This document shows positions 36,875 through 44,896 of a stretch of DNA of 64,000 nucleotides, in pieces (within the stretch, counting starts at the first letter, position 1; the number at the start of each line of letters is the position of its first letter). The stretch is from DATBQN01 sp963799925 (GTDB taxonomy: Bacteria > Acidobacteriota > Thermoanaerobaculia > Multivoradales > UBA5704). The stretch is taken from positions 992,001-1,056,000 of the forward strand of contig CAWCYZ010000001.1 of assembly GCA_963799925.1 (NCBI GenBank), written 5' to 3'. Made by a program: the position numbers and the translations under genes. A model generated the notes under the pieces. It did no database searches. It was not told the origin of the DNA and saw nothing but the letters and a program-made list of their open reading frames with translations.

Positions 36875-38053
36875 TTGGCGGACCGCGACGAGCTCGCCGG
36901 GCCGGCGCTGCCTGAGGAGAGCGCCGAGGACCTCTTCGAGAACGCTCCCTGCGGCTATGTCTCGACCCTGCCGGGCGGGACCATCCTCAAGGTCAACCAG
37001 ACGCTGCTGACCTGGACGGGTCACCGGCGTGAGGACCTCGTCGGCCGCCGGCGGTTCCAGGACCTGCTCACCCCCGGCGGCAGGATCTACCACGAGACGC
37101 ACTACGCCCCGCTGCTGCAGATGCAGGGGTCGGTGCGCGAGATCGCCGCCGAGGTGGTCTGCGCCGACGGCCGCCGCCTGCCGGTGCTGATCAGCTCGGC
37201 GCTCCAGCGGGACGCGGCGGGAGCCCCGCTCTCGGTCCGCACCGTCCTCTCCGCCGCCGCCGACCGCCGGGAGTACGAGCGCGAGCTGCTGCGCGAGCGG
37301 CAGCGGGCCGAGCGGGCGACCCGCGCCAAGGCCGACTTCATCTCGATGATCAGCCACGAGATCCGCACCCCGCTCACCGCGATCCTGGGAGCCGGACAGC
37401 TCCTGGAGGCGACGGACCTGTCAGCCAAGCAGCAGCGGTTCGTCGGCATCCTCCGCTCGTCCTCGGAGAGCCTGCTCAGCCTGGTCAACGGCCTGCTCGA
37501 CTTCAGCAAGGTCGAGCTCGGCAAGCTGTCCCTCGAGGAGAGGAGCTTCGACCTGCGCCGGCTGGTCCACGACCTCGTCGAGGGCCCGCGGATCACCGCC
37601 GGGAAGAAGGGCATCGCCCTCGGCGCGCAGATCGACGAGCGGCTGCCGGACAGACTGGTCGGGGACCCGGTCAAGATCGGGCAGGTGCTCACCAACCTGC
37701 TCGGCAACGCGCTCAAGTTCACCGCCGCGGGATCGGTGACGGTGACGCTCGCGGTCCGCGAGCTGGCCGCGGATGCCGTAACGGTCGATTTCCGGGTCGC
37801 CGACACCGGGATCGGCATCGCCCCCGACCGGCTGTCCGATATCTTCGACGAGTTCACGCAGGCGAGCTACGACATCGGCCAGCGCTACGGCGGCACCGGC
37901 CTGGGGCTCGCGATCAGCCGGAAGCTGGTGGAGCTCCATGGCAGCCGCATCGACGTGGAGAGCGAGCCGGGGCGGGGAGCGACGTTCTCCTTCGCCCTGC
38001 GCCTGCGGATCGCGGCCGAGGGCGGGGAGACGCCGGGAGCGGGGACGGCCTAG
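36875..38053 (+). CDS. PAS-domain sensor histidine kinase, partner of RsbQ-like protein
   Basis: A 392-aa soluble kinase with no membrane segment. A PAS domain (about 15-125) contains ENAPCGYVSTLPGGTILKVN and HETHYAPLLQMQGSVREI. A coiled-coil linker leads to HisKA with the phosphoacceptor in SMISHEIRTPLTAI and to HATPase_c (QVLTNLLGNALKFTAAG, VADTGIGIAPDRL, RYGGTGLGLAISRKL). The start is taken as TTG 36875, preceded by AGGCGG; no ATG or GTG is suitably placed. In Bacillus the RsbQ partner is a PAS-PP2C phosphatase; here the output is a kinase. No response regulator is adjacent. Its 3' end overlaps the convergent anti-sigma gene by 4 nt. Confidence 0.85.
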   Translation: MADRDELAGPALPEESAEDLFENAPCGYVSTLPGGTILKVNQTLLTWTGHRREDLVGRRRFQDLLTPGGRIYHETHYAPLLQMQGSVREIAAEVVCADGRRLPVLISSALQRDAAGAPLSVRTVLSAAADRREYERELLRERQRAERATRAKADFISMISHEIRTPLTAILGAGQLLEATDLSAKQQRFVGILRSSSESLLSLVNGLLDFSKVELGKLSLEERSFDLRRLVHDLVEGPRITAGKKGIALGAQIDERLPDRLVGDPVKIGQVLTNLLGNALKFTAAGSVTVTLAVRELAADAVTVDFRVADTGIGIAPDRLSDIFDEFTQASYDIGQRYGGTGLGLAISRKLVELHGSRIDVESEPGRGATFSFALRLRIAAEGGETPGAGTA

Positions 38054-38793
38054 ACGCCGCCGCCTCTCAGCTCCAGGGTCTCGCGACGCCACCGCATGAC
38101 CACCCCCGAGCCGTCCTCCAGGAGATAGCCGAGGTCGGAGTAGCGGGCGAGGAGCGCCCGGTAGATGGGGCTCGAGGCGTCGACCTGCGCCTGCGGTTTG
38201 TGGCCGACCAGCCCCTCCTCCACCCACAGGTCCCGCGGGCGCTGGCCGCCGGCGGGGTCGTCGTCCGCCCGCGTGCCCGTGTACCCGTACCGGAAGGCGT
38301 TCCAGACGTCCTCGTCGTCCTGGCGGACGAAGGTGCGCCCGGCGACCTTGCTCGTGGTGTCGATGACGGGGTCGTCGCTCGGCGCGTCGACCGGGCCGGG
38401 GTAGGTCTCGATGCCGGGGAGCCCGCGGTGCGGGTGGAAGCCGAGCGGCGACGAGGTGGCGAGGAGAGCGACGAAGGCGATGCCGGCGACCGCCGCCGCG
38501 GCGCTGCCGATGGGCGACTGGAGCGGGATCAGCATCAGGCTCTCGCGGAGCCGCCGCCAGACGCCGGGCCGGCTGCGGCCGTAGACCACCTCGCGGCGCA
38601 CCTGTTGCTCGAGCCAGGGCGGCGGCTCGGGACGGCCCAGCGACGCCAGGCCACGGGCGACCCGCCGCAGGCGGGCGAGCTCGCCGCGGCAGGCCTCGCA
38701 GCCGGCGAGATGGGCGTCGAGGCGACGCGCCTCGGCGATCGTCAGCTCGCCGTCCAGGTAGGACGAGAGCATCTCGGCATGGATGTGAATCAT
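38050..38793 (-). CDS. Membrane anti-sigma factor with zinc-finger (ZAS/zf-HC2)
   Basis: A 247-aa protein. The N-terminus has HAEMLSSYLDGELTIAEARR and the HLAGCEACRGEL motif (H-x3-C-x2-C) of ZAS anti-sigma factors. One membrane helix is at about 95-115 (AAAAVAGIAFVALLATS). The C-terminal part, outside the cytoplasm, is polar with no recognisable domain. It starts at ATG 38793, overlapping the sigma factor stop (TGATG), and should hold that sigma factor inactive at the membrane. Release probably needs regulated proteolysis; an M50 protease gene occurs at 55124 but a link is speculative. Confidence 0.85.
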   Translation of the reverse strand: MIHIHAEMLSSYLDGELTIAEARRLDAHLAGCEACRGELARLRRVARGLASLGRPEPPPWLEQQVRREVVYGRSRPGVWRRLRESLMLIPLQSPIGSAAAAVAGIAFVALLATSSPLGFHPHRGLPGIETYPGPVDAPSDDPVIDTTSKVAGRTFVRQDDEDVWNAFRYGYTGTRADDDPAGGQRPRDLWVEEGLVGHKPQAQVDASSPIYRALLARYSDLGYLLEDGSGVVMRWRRETLELRGGGV

Positions 38794-39395
38794 CACGCAC
38801 CCTCCAGGAACGTCCGGAGCTGCTCGCGGCCGCGCGCGATGCGCGAGCGGACGGTGCCGATCCGGATCCCCAGCACCTCGGCGATCTCCTCGTAGGAGAG
38901 CCCTTCGATGTCGCGCAGGACGACCGCCTCGCGGAAGCTCGCCGGCAGCGTCGCCAGGCCTGCCACCACCTGCCGCCCCTCGTCGGCCGCGACCGCCAGC
39001 TCTTCTGGGCCGCGCGCGGGGTCGGAGAAGGCGGCCTCGTTGCGCTCCACGGCGCTCCCGTCGATCCCTTCCGGCAGCGACTGCATCGGCAGGCGGCGGC
39101 GTCCGAGGCAGCTCCGGCAGTGGTTGATCGCGATCCGGAAGACCCATGTCTTCAGGCTCGAGCGGCCGCGGAACTGGCCGACGTAGCGGAAGACCCGCAG
39201 GAAGATCTCCTGGGTCAGGTCGGCCGCCACGTCGTCGCTCCCTGACAGGCGGAGGGCCAGGCCGAAGACCATGCGGTCGTAGCGCCGGTAGATCTCGTCG
39301 AACGCCCGCGGATCGCCGACGCAGTGCCGCTCCACCAGCTCGAGATCCAGATCGTGCTCGCGTGCGGCGGTGGTCGAGACTGTCGCGGCTTCCAC
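38793..39395 (-). CDS. ECF-family RNA polymerase sigma factor
   Basis: A 200-aa sigma70 family member with only regions 2 and 4. Region 2: RYDRMVFGLALRLSGSDDVA and DLTQEIFLRVFRYVGQF, then SSLKTWVFRIAINHCRSCL. Region 4: LPASFREAVVLRDIEGLSYE and EIAEVLGIRIGTVRSRIARG. It is directly coupled to its anti-sigma gene. The short intergenic span 39396-39486 should contain an autoregulated promoter; I see no certain -35/-10 there. Target regulon unknown. Confidence 0.92.
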   Translation of the reverse strand: MEAATVSTTAAREHDLDLELVERHCVGDPRAFDEIYRRYDRMVFGLALRLSGSDDVAADLTQEIFLRVFRYVGQFRGRSSLKTWVFRIAINHCRSCLGRRRLPMQSLPEGIDGSAVERNEAAFSDPARGPEELAVAADEGRQVVAGLATLPASFREAVVLRDIEGLSYEEIAEVLGIRIGTVRSRIARGREQLRTFLEGA

Positions 39396-39486
39396 CCGAC
39401 CCTCCAGGGCGCCTCCGGCGCGTTCCCTCGACTCCTATAGACGCATCCTGCCACGGAAAGGTTCCCGCGGGGGCTCCGCGGGCCGC

Positions 39487-41376
39487 CTATTTCGACTTGG
39501 CGATCTGGGCGGCGGGGACGGCGACGCCCTTGCCGTAGTAGCCCACGAGACCGCGGACGATCGCCTCGGCGACCTTCTGGCGGTAGGCGCGGGTCTGCAG
39601 CAGGCGGCGGTCCTCGGGGTTGTTCAGGTTGCAGACCTCGAGGAGCATCTTGGCGGGGACGGTGTTGTAGCGCAGCACCGCCGGCACCCACTCCTTGCCG
39701 TCGCGGATGATCTTCTCGCGCACCGGCTTGTCGGGATGGACGGCGAGCCCGGAGGTCTCGAAGGCGGCGACGATCTGCTTGGCGAGCGCGCGCGACAGGC
39801 CCTCGCTCTTCACCCGCTGCTCCCAGGGGAAGGAGACCACCGGGCTCTCCTGGAACTCCTTGCGCAGGGCGTAGACCGGGCCGCTCTTGCCGAAGCTGTC
39901 GTCGCGCATGCTGGCGGCGGGGATGTAGGCCATGGCGCCGCGCAGCGAGGGGTGGAGCGAGTCGGCATGGATCGAGAGGAAGACGACCTTCTCCGCATCG
40001 CCCGCCTGCTGCACCGCCTTCCTAAAGACGCTGTTGGCGAGGTACCAGCGCAGGTGGACGCCGACCGTCGGGTCCTCGATCGGATAGGGCGGATCGGTCA
40101 GCACCGAGTGGCCGCGCGAGGAGGGGAGGACGTCCGAGTCGGCGATCTCGAAATCCTCGCCGTCGCGGGTCGTCGCCACCACCCTGGCGGCGGTGCGCCC
40201 CTCGAGGAGGTGCTTGACCCGGATCGCGATGTCGTAGACGTAGAGGCTCTCCCACACCCCGGACTGCGTCGCCCCGGAGTCCCTGCCGCCGTGGCCGGCG
40301 TCGAGGATCACCGTGATGTTCTCGAGCCCCAGGGCGCGGACGTGGTTGCTGTAGCGCGCCGAGGCGCGGAGGCTCGCCTCGTACTCGGTGCGCAGCGGAT
40401 GCCCCTCGGGCAGGAACTCGGGCTGCAGGAGGTCGAACGGGATCTTCACCCGATAGCCGACCGGGATCTCGGTGACGTCGGCGATGCCGCTGCGCCGGGC
40501 GATCTGGGTCGCCAGGGCGTTGACGTCGGCGGCGTGGATGCGGCCGGTGAAGCGGACCACGACGCTCGAGTAGAGCGCCTCGTGCGACCGCAGCCGGTAG
40601 ATCGCGTACTCCCCGTCCCCGTCCTTGCCGTAGTCGAGGCGGAAGCTCGACTCGGCGGCGGGGATCGAGCCGCGGAAGGCGGGCAGCAGGAGCTCGGCCG
40701 GGATCACCACCGAGGTGCCGCGCGACACGTCGTCGTCGGCGCCCGAGAGCTCGTTGTACTCGCGGATGGCGCGGAAGTTCTCGCCGTTGCCGGTGAACCA
40801 CTGGGCGAGACGCCACAGGCTCTCGCGCCGCAGCGGCCCGGCGCCACGGACCTGGTGCCGCCAGCCGTCGGCCTGCGGCTTGTCGTCGGGGAAGAGGGCG
40901 GTGGCGACTTTGAGCTGGCGCTCGGGCGAGAGCACCGCGAAGGGGATGCGGTAGCGCTGGCCGACCTCGAGCGCCCTGCCGGCGTTGGCGTCGGCGACCT
41001 GGAGCGCGGCCTGGGCCCGGCCGGTCAAACGCTGGGCGAAGCCGCGCATGCCCTCGCCGTTCCTCGGGCTCGCCTCGAGGTAGATCGCCGGCTCGTCGGT
41101 GAGGCTCGCGGTCAGGCCCTCGGCGAGCTCGACCCGGAGCCCGTCCCCCAGCCCGGCCGGCGCGGCGGCCGCAGGGGGAGGCCCCGACGGCCGCGGGGCC
41201 GGTCCCGCCGGGAGGCCCGGCGGCGGCCCGGCCGGCGGACGCGCCGCCGGCGGCGCAGCCGGCGCTTGCGTGGGCGGCTTCGCGGGCTCCGGCGCTGAGC
41301 CCGCCGTGTCGACCGGCCGCGGGGCGCTTCCCGCGCAAGCGAGAGCGACCACGGCCCCGAGCCACAGGGCCGCCAT
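39487..41376 (-). CDS. N-acetylmuramoyl-L-alanine amidase (Amidase_3)
   Basis: A 629-aa exported cell-wall hydrolase. A short hydrophobic N-terminus ends in LACAGS, a possible lipobox. A Pro/Ala-rich linker (about 20-90) follows, then a region with LysM-like spacing (ESLWRLAQWFTGNGENFRAI). The Amidase_3 domain has ITVILDAGHGGRDSGATQ (zinc His), a conserved Glu in WESLYVYDIA, VFLSIHADSLHPS (zinc His) and a late catalytic Glu in LLEVCNLNNPED. It cuts the amide between MurNAc and L-Ala. ATG 41376 is chosen because it begins the signal peptide; upstream frame is inside gatA. It lies 35 nt downstream of the gatA stop. Confidence 0.87.
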   Translation of the reverse strand: MAALWLGAVVALACAGSAPRPVDTAGSAPEPAKPPTQAPAAPPAARPPAGPPPGLPAGPAPRPSGPPPAAAAPAGLGDGLRVELAEGLTASLTDEPAIYLEASPRNGEGMRGFAQRLTGRAQAALQVADANAGRALEVGQRYRIPFAVLSPERQLKVATALFPDDKPQADGWRHQVRGAGPLRRESLWRLAQWFTGNGENFRAIREYNELSGADDDVSRGTSVVIPAELLLPAFRGSIPAAESSFRLDYGKDGDGEYAIYRLRSHEALYSSVVVRFTGRIHAADVNALATQIARRSGIADVTEIPVGYRVKIPFDLLQPEFLPEGHPLRTEYEASLRASARYSNHVRALGLENITVILDAGHGGRDSGATQSGVWESLYVYDIAIRVKHLLEGRTAARVVATTRDGEDFEIADSDVLPSSRGHSVLTDPPYPIEDPTVGVHLRWYLANSVFRKAVQQAGDAEKVVFLSIHADSLHPSLRGAMAYIPAASMRDDSFGKSGPVYALRKEFQESPVVSFPWEQRVKSEGLSRALAKQIVAAFETSGLAVHPDKPVREKIIRDGKEWVPAVLRYNTVPAKMLLEVCNLNNPEDRRLLQTRAYRQKVAEAIVRGLVGYYGKGVAVPAAQIAKSK

Positions 41377-41411
41377 GGCGAGACCTGCGTGTCCTCGGGG
41401 TCGGCGAGGCT

Positions 41412-42908
41412 TCAGGGGATCGCCTCCCGCGCGGCGGGCCGCGAGCTGGTGAGAGGCGGCGCCACCCGCCACCCGGCCTCGCGCTCGAAGGCGCGCGCGC
41501 CGCGCAAGAGGAGCGCCTCGGCGAAGAGGGGGGCCATGAGCTGGAGCGAGAGCGGCAGGCCGCGCTCGTCGGCGCCCGCCGGGATGGCGATGGCGGGGAA
41601 GCCGGTGAGCGAGGCCGGCGTCGTATAGATGTCGGAGAGGTACATGGCGAGAGGGTCGTCGACCTTCTCGCCGAGCGCGAAGGCGCCGCCCGGGGTCGTC
41701 GGCGTCGCCAGCAGGTCGACCCTGCCGAAGGCGGCGTCGAGCTCGCGGCGCAGGCGCTCGAGGACGGCGCGGGCACGGCCGTAGTAGGCCGCGTAATATC
41801 CCGCGGAGAGCGCGAAGGTACCGAGCATCAGGCGGCGCTTGACCTCGGGCCCGAAGCCCTCGCTGCGGCTCTCGAGGTAGAGGTCGGCCAGGGTCTCGGC
41901 CCCGCCCGCGCGGCGGCCGTAACGGACGCCGTCGAAGCGCGCCAGATTGGCGGAGGCCTCAGAGGTCGCGATCACGTAATAGACGGCGATCGCGGCCGGC
42001 AGGGTGGGGACCGACACGGGGACGATCTCCGCCCCGGCGCGCTCCAGGCAGCCGAGCGAGCGGCGCCAGCTCTCGCCGGCGGCGGCGGGGAGCCCCGACG
42101 CCTCGATCTCGCGGAGGACGCCGATGCGCCGGCCGGCGATCCCCTGCTCGATGCCGGCGAGATAGTCGTCGGCCGGGCGCGCGGCGCAGGTCGAGTCGCG
42201 GTCGTCCGGGCCGGCGATCACCTGGAGGCCGAGCGCGGCGTCGCGCACCGTCCGCGCCAGCGGACCGATCTGGTCGGTCGAGGAGGCGAAGGCGACCAGG
42301 CCGTAGCGCGACACGCGGCCGTAGGTCGGCTTGACGCCGACGACGCCGCAGAGGGCGGCGGGCTGGCGGATCGAGCCGCCGGTGTCCGAGCCGTAGCTCA
42401 GGGCGACGCTCCCGGCGGCGACCGCCGCGGCCGGACCGCCCGAGGAGCCGCCCGGCACGGCCGCCAGATCCCAGGGATTCCGCGTGCGCTGGAAGGCCGA
42501 GTTCTCGCAGGAGGAGCCCATGGCGAACTCGTCCATGTTGGCCCGCCCCAGAACGACGGCGCCGGCGGCGAGCAGGCGCTCGACGGCGGTCGCGGTGTAT
42601 GGAGCGACATAGCCTTCGAGGATGCGCGAACCGCAGGTGACCGGCCGGCCAGCCAGCGAGAGATTGTCCTTCAAGGCGATCGGCACGCCGGCGAGCGGGC
42701 CCACCGTCTCGCCGGCGGCGACGCGCCGGTCGATCTCGGCCGCGCGGCTGCGCGCCTCGTCCTCGTAGAGGGCCAGGTAGGCGCAGAGGAGGGGCTCGAC
42801 TCTCGCGGTGCGGGCGAGCGCCGACTCGACGGCCTCGGCCGCCGACCACTGGCGCGCCAGGACGCCGCGGGCGATCTCCTCGGCCGGCAGCTCCCAGAGA
42901 TCAGGCAT
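41412..42908 (-). CDS. gatA: Asp-tRNA(Asn)/Glu-tRNA(Gln) amidotransferase subunit A
   Basis: A 498-aa amidase of the signature family. Catalytic Lys is in GVPIALKDNLSLAG (Lys80). The Ser-cis-Ser-Lys motifs are in VPGGSSGGPAAAVAAG and SYGSDTGGSIRQPAALCG. ANMDEFAMGSSCENSAF is GatA-specific. It releases ammonia from glutamine for transamidation of misacylated tRNAs by GatB. The start ATG overlaps the gatC end by 8 nt. gatB is not in the window; separate gatB is common. Confidence 0.95.
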   Translation of the reverse strand: MPDLWELPAEEIARGVLARQWSAAEAVESALARTARVEPLLCAYLALYEDEARSRAAEIDRRVAAGETVGPLAGVPIALKDNLSLAGRPVTCGSRILEGYVAPYTATAVERLLAAGAVVLGRANMDEFAMGSSCENSAFQRTRNPWDLAAVPGGSSGGPAAAVAAGSVALSYGSDTGGSIRQPAALCGVVGVKPTYGRVSRYGLVAFASSTDQIGPLARTVRDAALGLQVIAGPDDRDSTCAARPADDYLAGIEQGIAGRRIGVLREIEASGLPAAAGESWRRSLGCLERAGAEIVPVSVPTLPAAIAVYYVIATSEASANLARFDGVRYGRRAGGAETLADLYLESRSEGFGPEVKRRLMLGTFALSAGYYAAYYGRARAVLERLRRELDAAFGRVDLLATPTTPGGAFALGEKVDDPLAMYLSDIYTTPASLTGFPAIAIPAGADERGLPLSLQLMAPLFAEALLLRGARAFEREAGWRVAPPLTSSRPAAREAIP

Positions 42909-43209
42909 CTCTCTCGCTCCCCGGGGTCCCCCTGACCTCCGGCACCAGGAGGAAGCCGTCGACGGCCGCCGGCGCGTTGGCGAGGAAGACCTCGCGCGGC
43001 AGGCAGGGCGCGACGGCGTCCGCCGCCTCGGGAAGCGCCGCCACGACGGCGCCTTCCGGCACCGGCTCGGGAGGAGTGAAGCGCTCGAGCTGGTCGATGT
43101 AGTCGACGATCTTGCCGAGCTGCTCGGCGAAACGAGTCTCCTCCTCCGCGGTGAGCCGAAGGCGCGCGAGGGTCGCAATCTTTCTTACCTGGTCGAGAGT
43201 TAGCGCCAT
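42901..43209 (-). CDS. gatC: Asp-tRNA(Asn)/Glu-tRNA(Gln) amidotransferase subunit C
   Basis: A 102-aa stabilising subunit. LDQVRKIATLARLRLTAEEE, FAEQLGKIVDYIDQLERF and the C-terminal FLLVPEV are standard GatC. It is the first gene before gatA with an 8-nt overlap. The upstream flank contains the GTGCCAGG repeats. Confidence 0.93.
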   Translation of the reverse strand: MALTLDQVRKIATLARLRLTAEEETRFAEQLGKIVDYIDQLERFTPPEPVPEGAVVAALPEAADAVAPCLPREVFLANAPAAVDGFLLVPEVRGTPGSERDA

Positions 43210-43287
43210 GTCCTTAAAGCGAAAGTTTAGCCCTGGAGCCGGGGCGAACGCAAATTCGGCGCCAAGCGAGCCGGCAAGGCTCCGCGG

Positions 43288-43419
43288 GGTGCCAGGTGAT
43301 TCGTCGGACCCCCGGGAGGTGCCAGGTGATTCGCGACGACGTTCCCAGTGGCCTGTAAGGTGCCAGGCGATTCGGCGCGACGACGGTTCCCAGCGGCCTG
43401 TAGGGTGCCAGGCGATTCG
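43288..43419. repeat. Four copies of a 16-bp motif GGTGCCAGG(T/C)GATTCG upstream of gatC
   Basis: Copies begin at 43288, 43318, 43359 and 43404; all are in the same direction. The last two sit inside a longer repeated unit of about 45 bp that also contains ACGACG(G)TTCCCAG(T/C)GGCCTGTA. They lie in the 283-bp divergent gap between gatC and cca. The spacing is irregular (30, 41, 45). Confidence 0.8.
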
Positions 43420-43492
43420 GCGGGTGGGCGGCGGGCCGCTCGGCTGTCGCGTATCCTTCTCTCTTATTCTTTAGATAGATCACCCGCCCGCC

Positions 43493-44896
43493 ATGCCCTC
43501 TCGCCAGCTCCGCGTCCTCTCCCACCATCCGGCGGTCCGCGCGCTGATCGCGGCGGTGGCGGGCGCACCGTGCCATCTCGTGGGCGGCGCCCTGCGCGAC
43601 CGGCTGCTCGGCCTGCCCACCCACGACCTCGATGCCGTCGTGGCGGGCCGCGGACAGGAGATCGCCCAGCGGATGGCGGCCGCGCTCTCTGCACGGCTGG
43701 TGCTCCTGGGCGGCAAGGAGTTCGCCGCCTACCGGCTGGTGGCGAGCGATTTCGTGCTCGATCTATGGGATCGCGACGGCGCCTCGCTCCACGACGACCT
43801 CGCCCGCCGCGACCTGACGATCAACTCCTTCGCCTGGGAGCCTGCGAGCGGGTCGATCACCGACCCCTTCGGCGGGCTCGTCGACCTCCAGCGGCGCGTC
43901 CTCCGCGCCACCACCCGGGCGAGCTTCACCGGCGATCCGCTGCGGGTCCTGCGCGTGGCGCGCCTCGCCCTCCAGCTCCCCGGCTTCGCCGTCGGTCCGG
44001 CGACGATGGCGCTCGCCCGCCGCTCGGGCGCCGACGTCGCGACGGTCGCCGCCGAGCGGGTGCGCGACGAGCTGGCGCGCATCCTCGCTCACCCGGAGGC
44101 CCATCGCGGCATCGCGCTGCTCGCGGCGCTCGACCTCTACCCGGGCCTCTGGCTGGGGCACCCCGGCGAGCCGGCGGCGGGAAATGCCGCGGCCGGCGCG
44201 GTACGCGCGCTGGAGACCCTCCTCGGCTGTTGCCTCGAGCTCCGCCGGCTGGACGCCGCGACGGCCGATGCCGCCGACCTCGCCACCGCCCGCACGGCTC
44301 TCCTCTTCGCCGCCCTGCCCGGCGGCCCGCTCGCCGCCCCGGCGCGACTCGAGCGTTTCCGCGACGCGGGCTATCTCACCCACCGCGCTGCGGAGGACGC
44401 CGGCCGCCTCCTCCGCTTGGCGGATCTCCCGACGGAAGAGATCCTTCGCCGGCGCTTCCTCCACGCTCTCGGCACCCTCTGGCCGACCGCGGTCCTCTAC
44501 CTGGGCGCCCGCACCGCAGCCCGCGGCGAGATGGATGCCTGGGGCGCCGCGCTGCCGCCGCTCGTGGAGCTGGCGCGCCGCGAAGGCGAGGCGATCCTCG
44601 ATCCGCCGCGGCTCGTCAGCGGCGAGGAGATTCAACAGATGCTGGGGATCTCACCGGGACCGCAGGTCGGGCGCGCGCTCGCGGCGATCAAGCAGGCTCA
44701 GGTGGAGGGCCGGGTGCGGACCCGCGAGGAGGCGGAGAGCGCTGGTAAGGCGGCTTTCGTGATCAGGTTTCCAGATTGGGCTGCCTCTCAGCGGAACATC
44801 CCCGACTTCTTGTCCTTCTCGGGCTCGGTGACGAGGCGCTGGTTGAGCTCCTTGATGCGTTCCATCAGCTTGTCGATCTTCTCCTGCGCCTCCTGA
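43493..44896 (+). CDS. cca: CCA tRNA nucleotidyltransferase / poly(A) polymerase family
   Basis: A 467-aa class II nucleotidyltransferase as read. The N-terminal head has CHLVGGALRDRLLGLPTHD followed by LDAVVAG, supplying the GG...RD and DxD-type metal-binding residues, then DLARRDLTINSFAW and DPFGGLVDLQRRVLRA. An HD-like or helical neck region follows. The last 45 residues run antisense over the end of the pilT-like gene and look unnatural; a lost frame near 44740 is likely, with the true end near 44770. Whether it adds CCA or poly(A) is not resolved. The one tRNA in the window already encodes CCA. Confidence 0.85.
   Translation: MPSRQLRVLSHHPAVRALIAAVAGAPCHLVGGALRDRLLGLPTHDLDAVVAGRGQEIAQRMAAALSARLVLLGGKEFAAYRLVASDFVLDLWDRDGASLHDDLARRDLTINSFAWEPASGSITDPFGGLVDLQRRVLRATTRASFTGDPLRVLRVARLALQLPGFAVGPATMALARRSGADVATVAAERVRDELARILAHPEAHRGIALLAALDLYPGLWLGHPGEPAAGNAAAGAVRALETLLGCCLELRRLDAATADAADLATARTALLFAALPGGPLAAPARLERFRDAGYLTHRAAEDAGRLLRLADLPTEEILRRRFLHALGTLWPTAVLYLGARTAARGEMDAWGAALPPLVELARREGEAILDPPRLVSGEEIQQMLGISPGPQVGRALAAIKQAQVEGRVRTREEAESAGKAAFVIRFPDWAASQRNIPDFLSFSGSVTRRWLSSLMRSISLSIFSCAS

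Noticed and set aside
43288..43419. Possible small CRISPR array
   Set aside because: Repeat length 16 bp, spacing irregular (30, 41, 45), part of the 'spacer' is itself repeated, and no cas gene is near.
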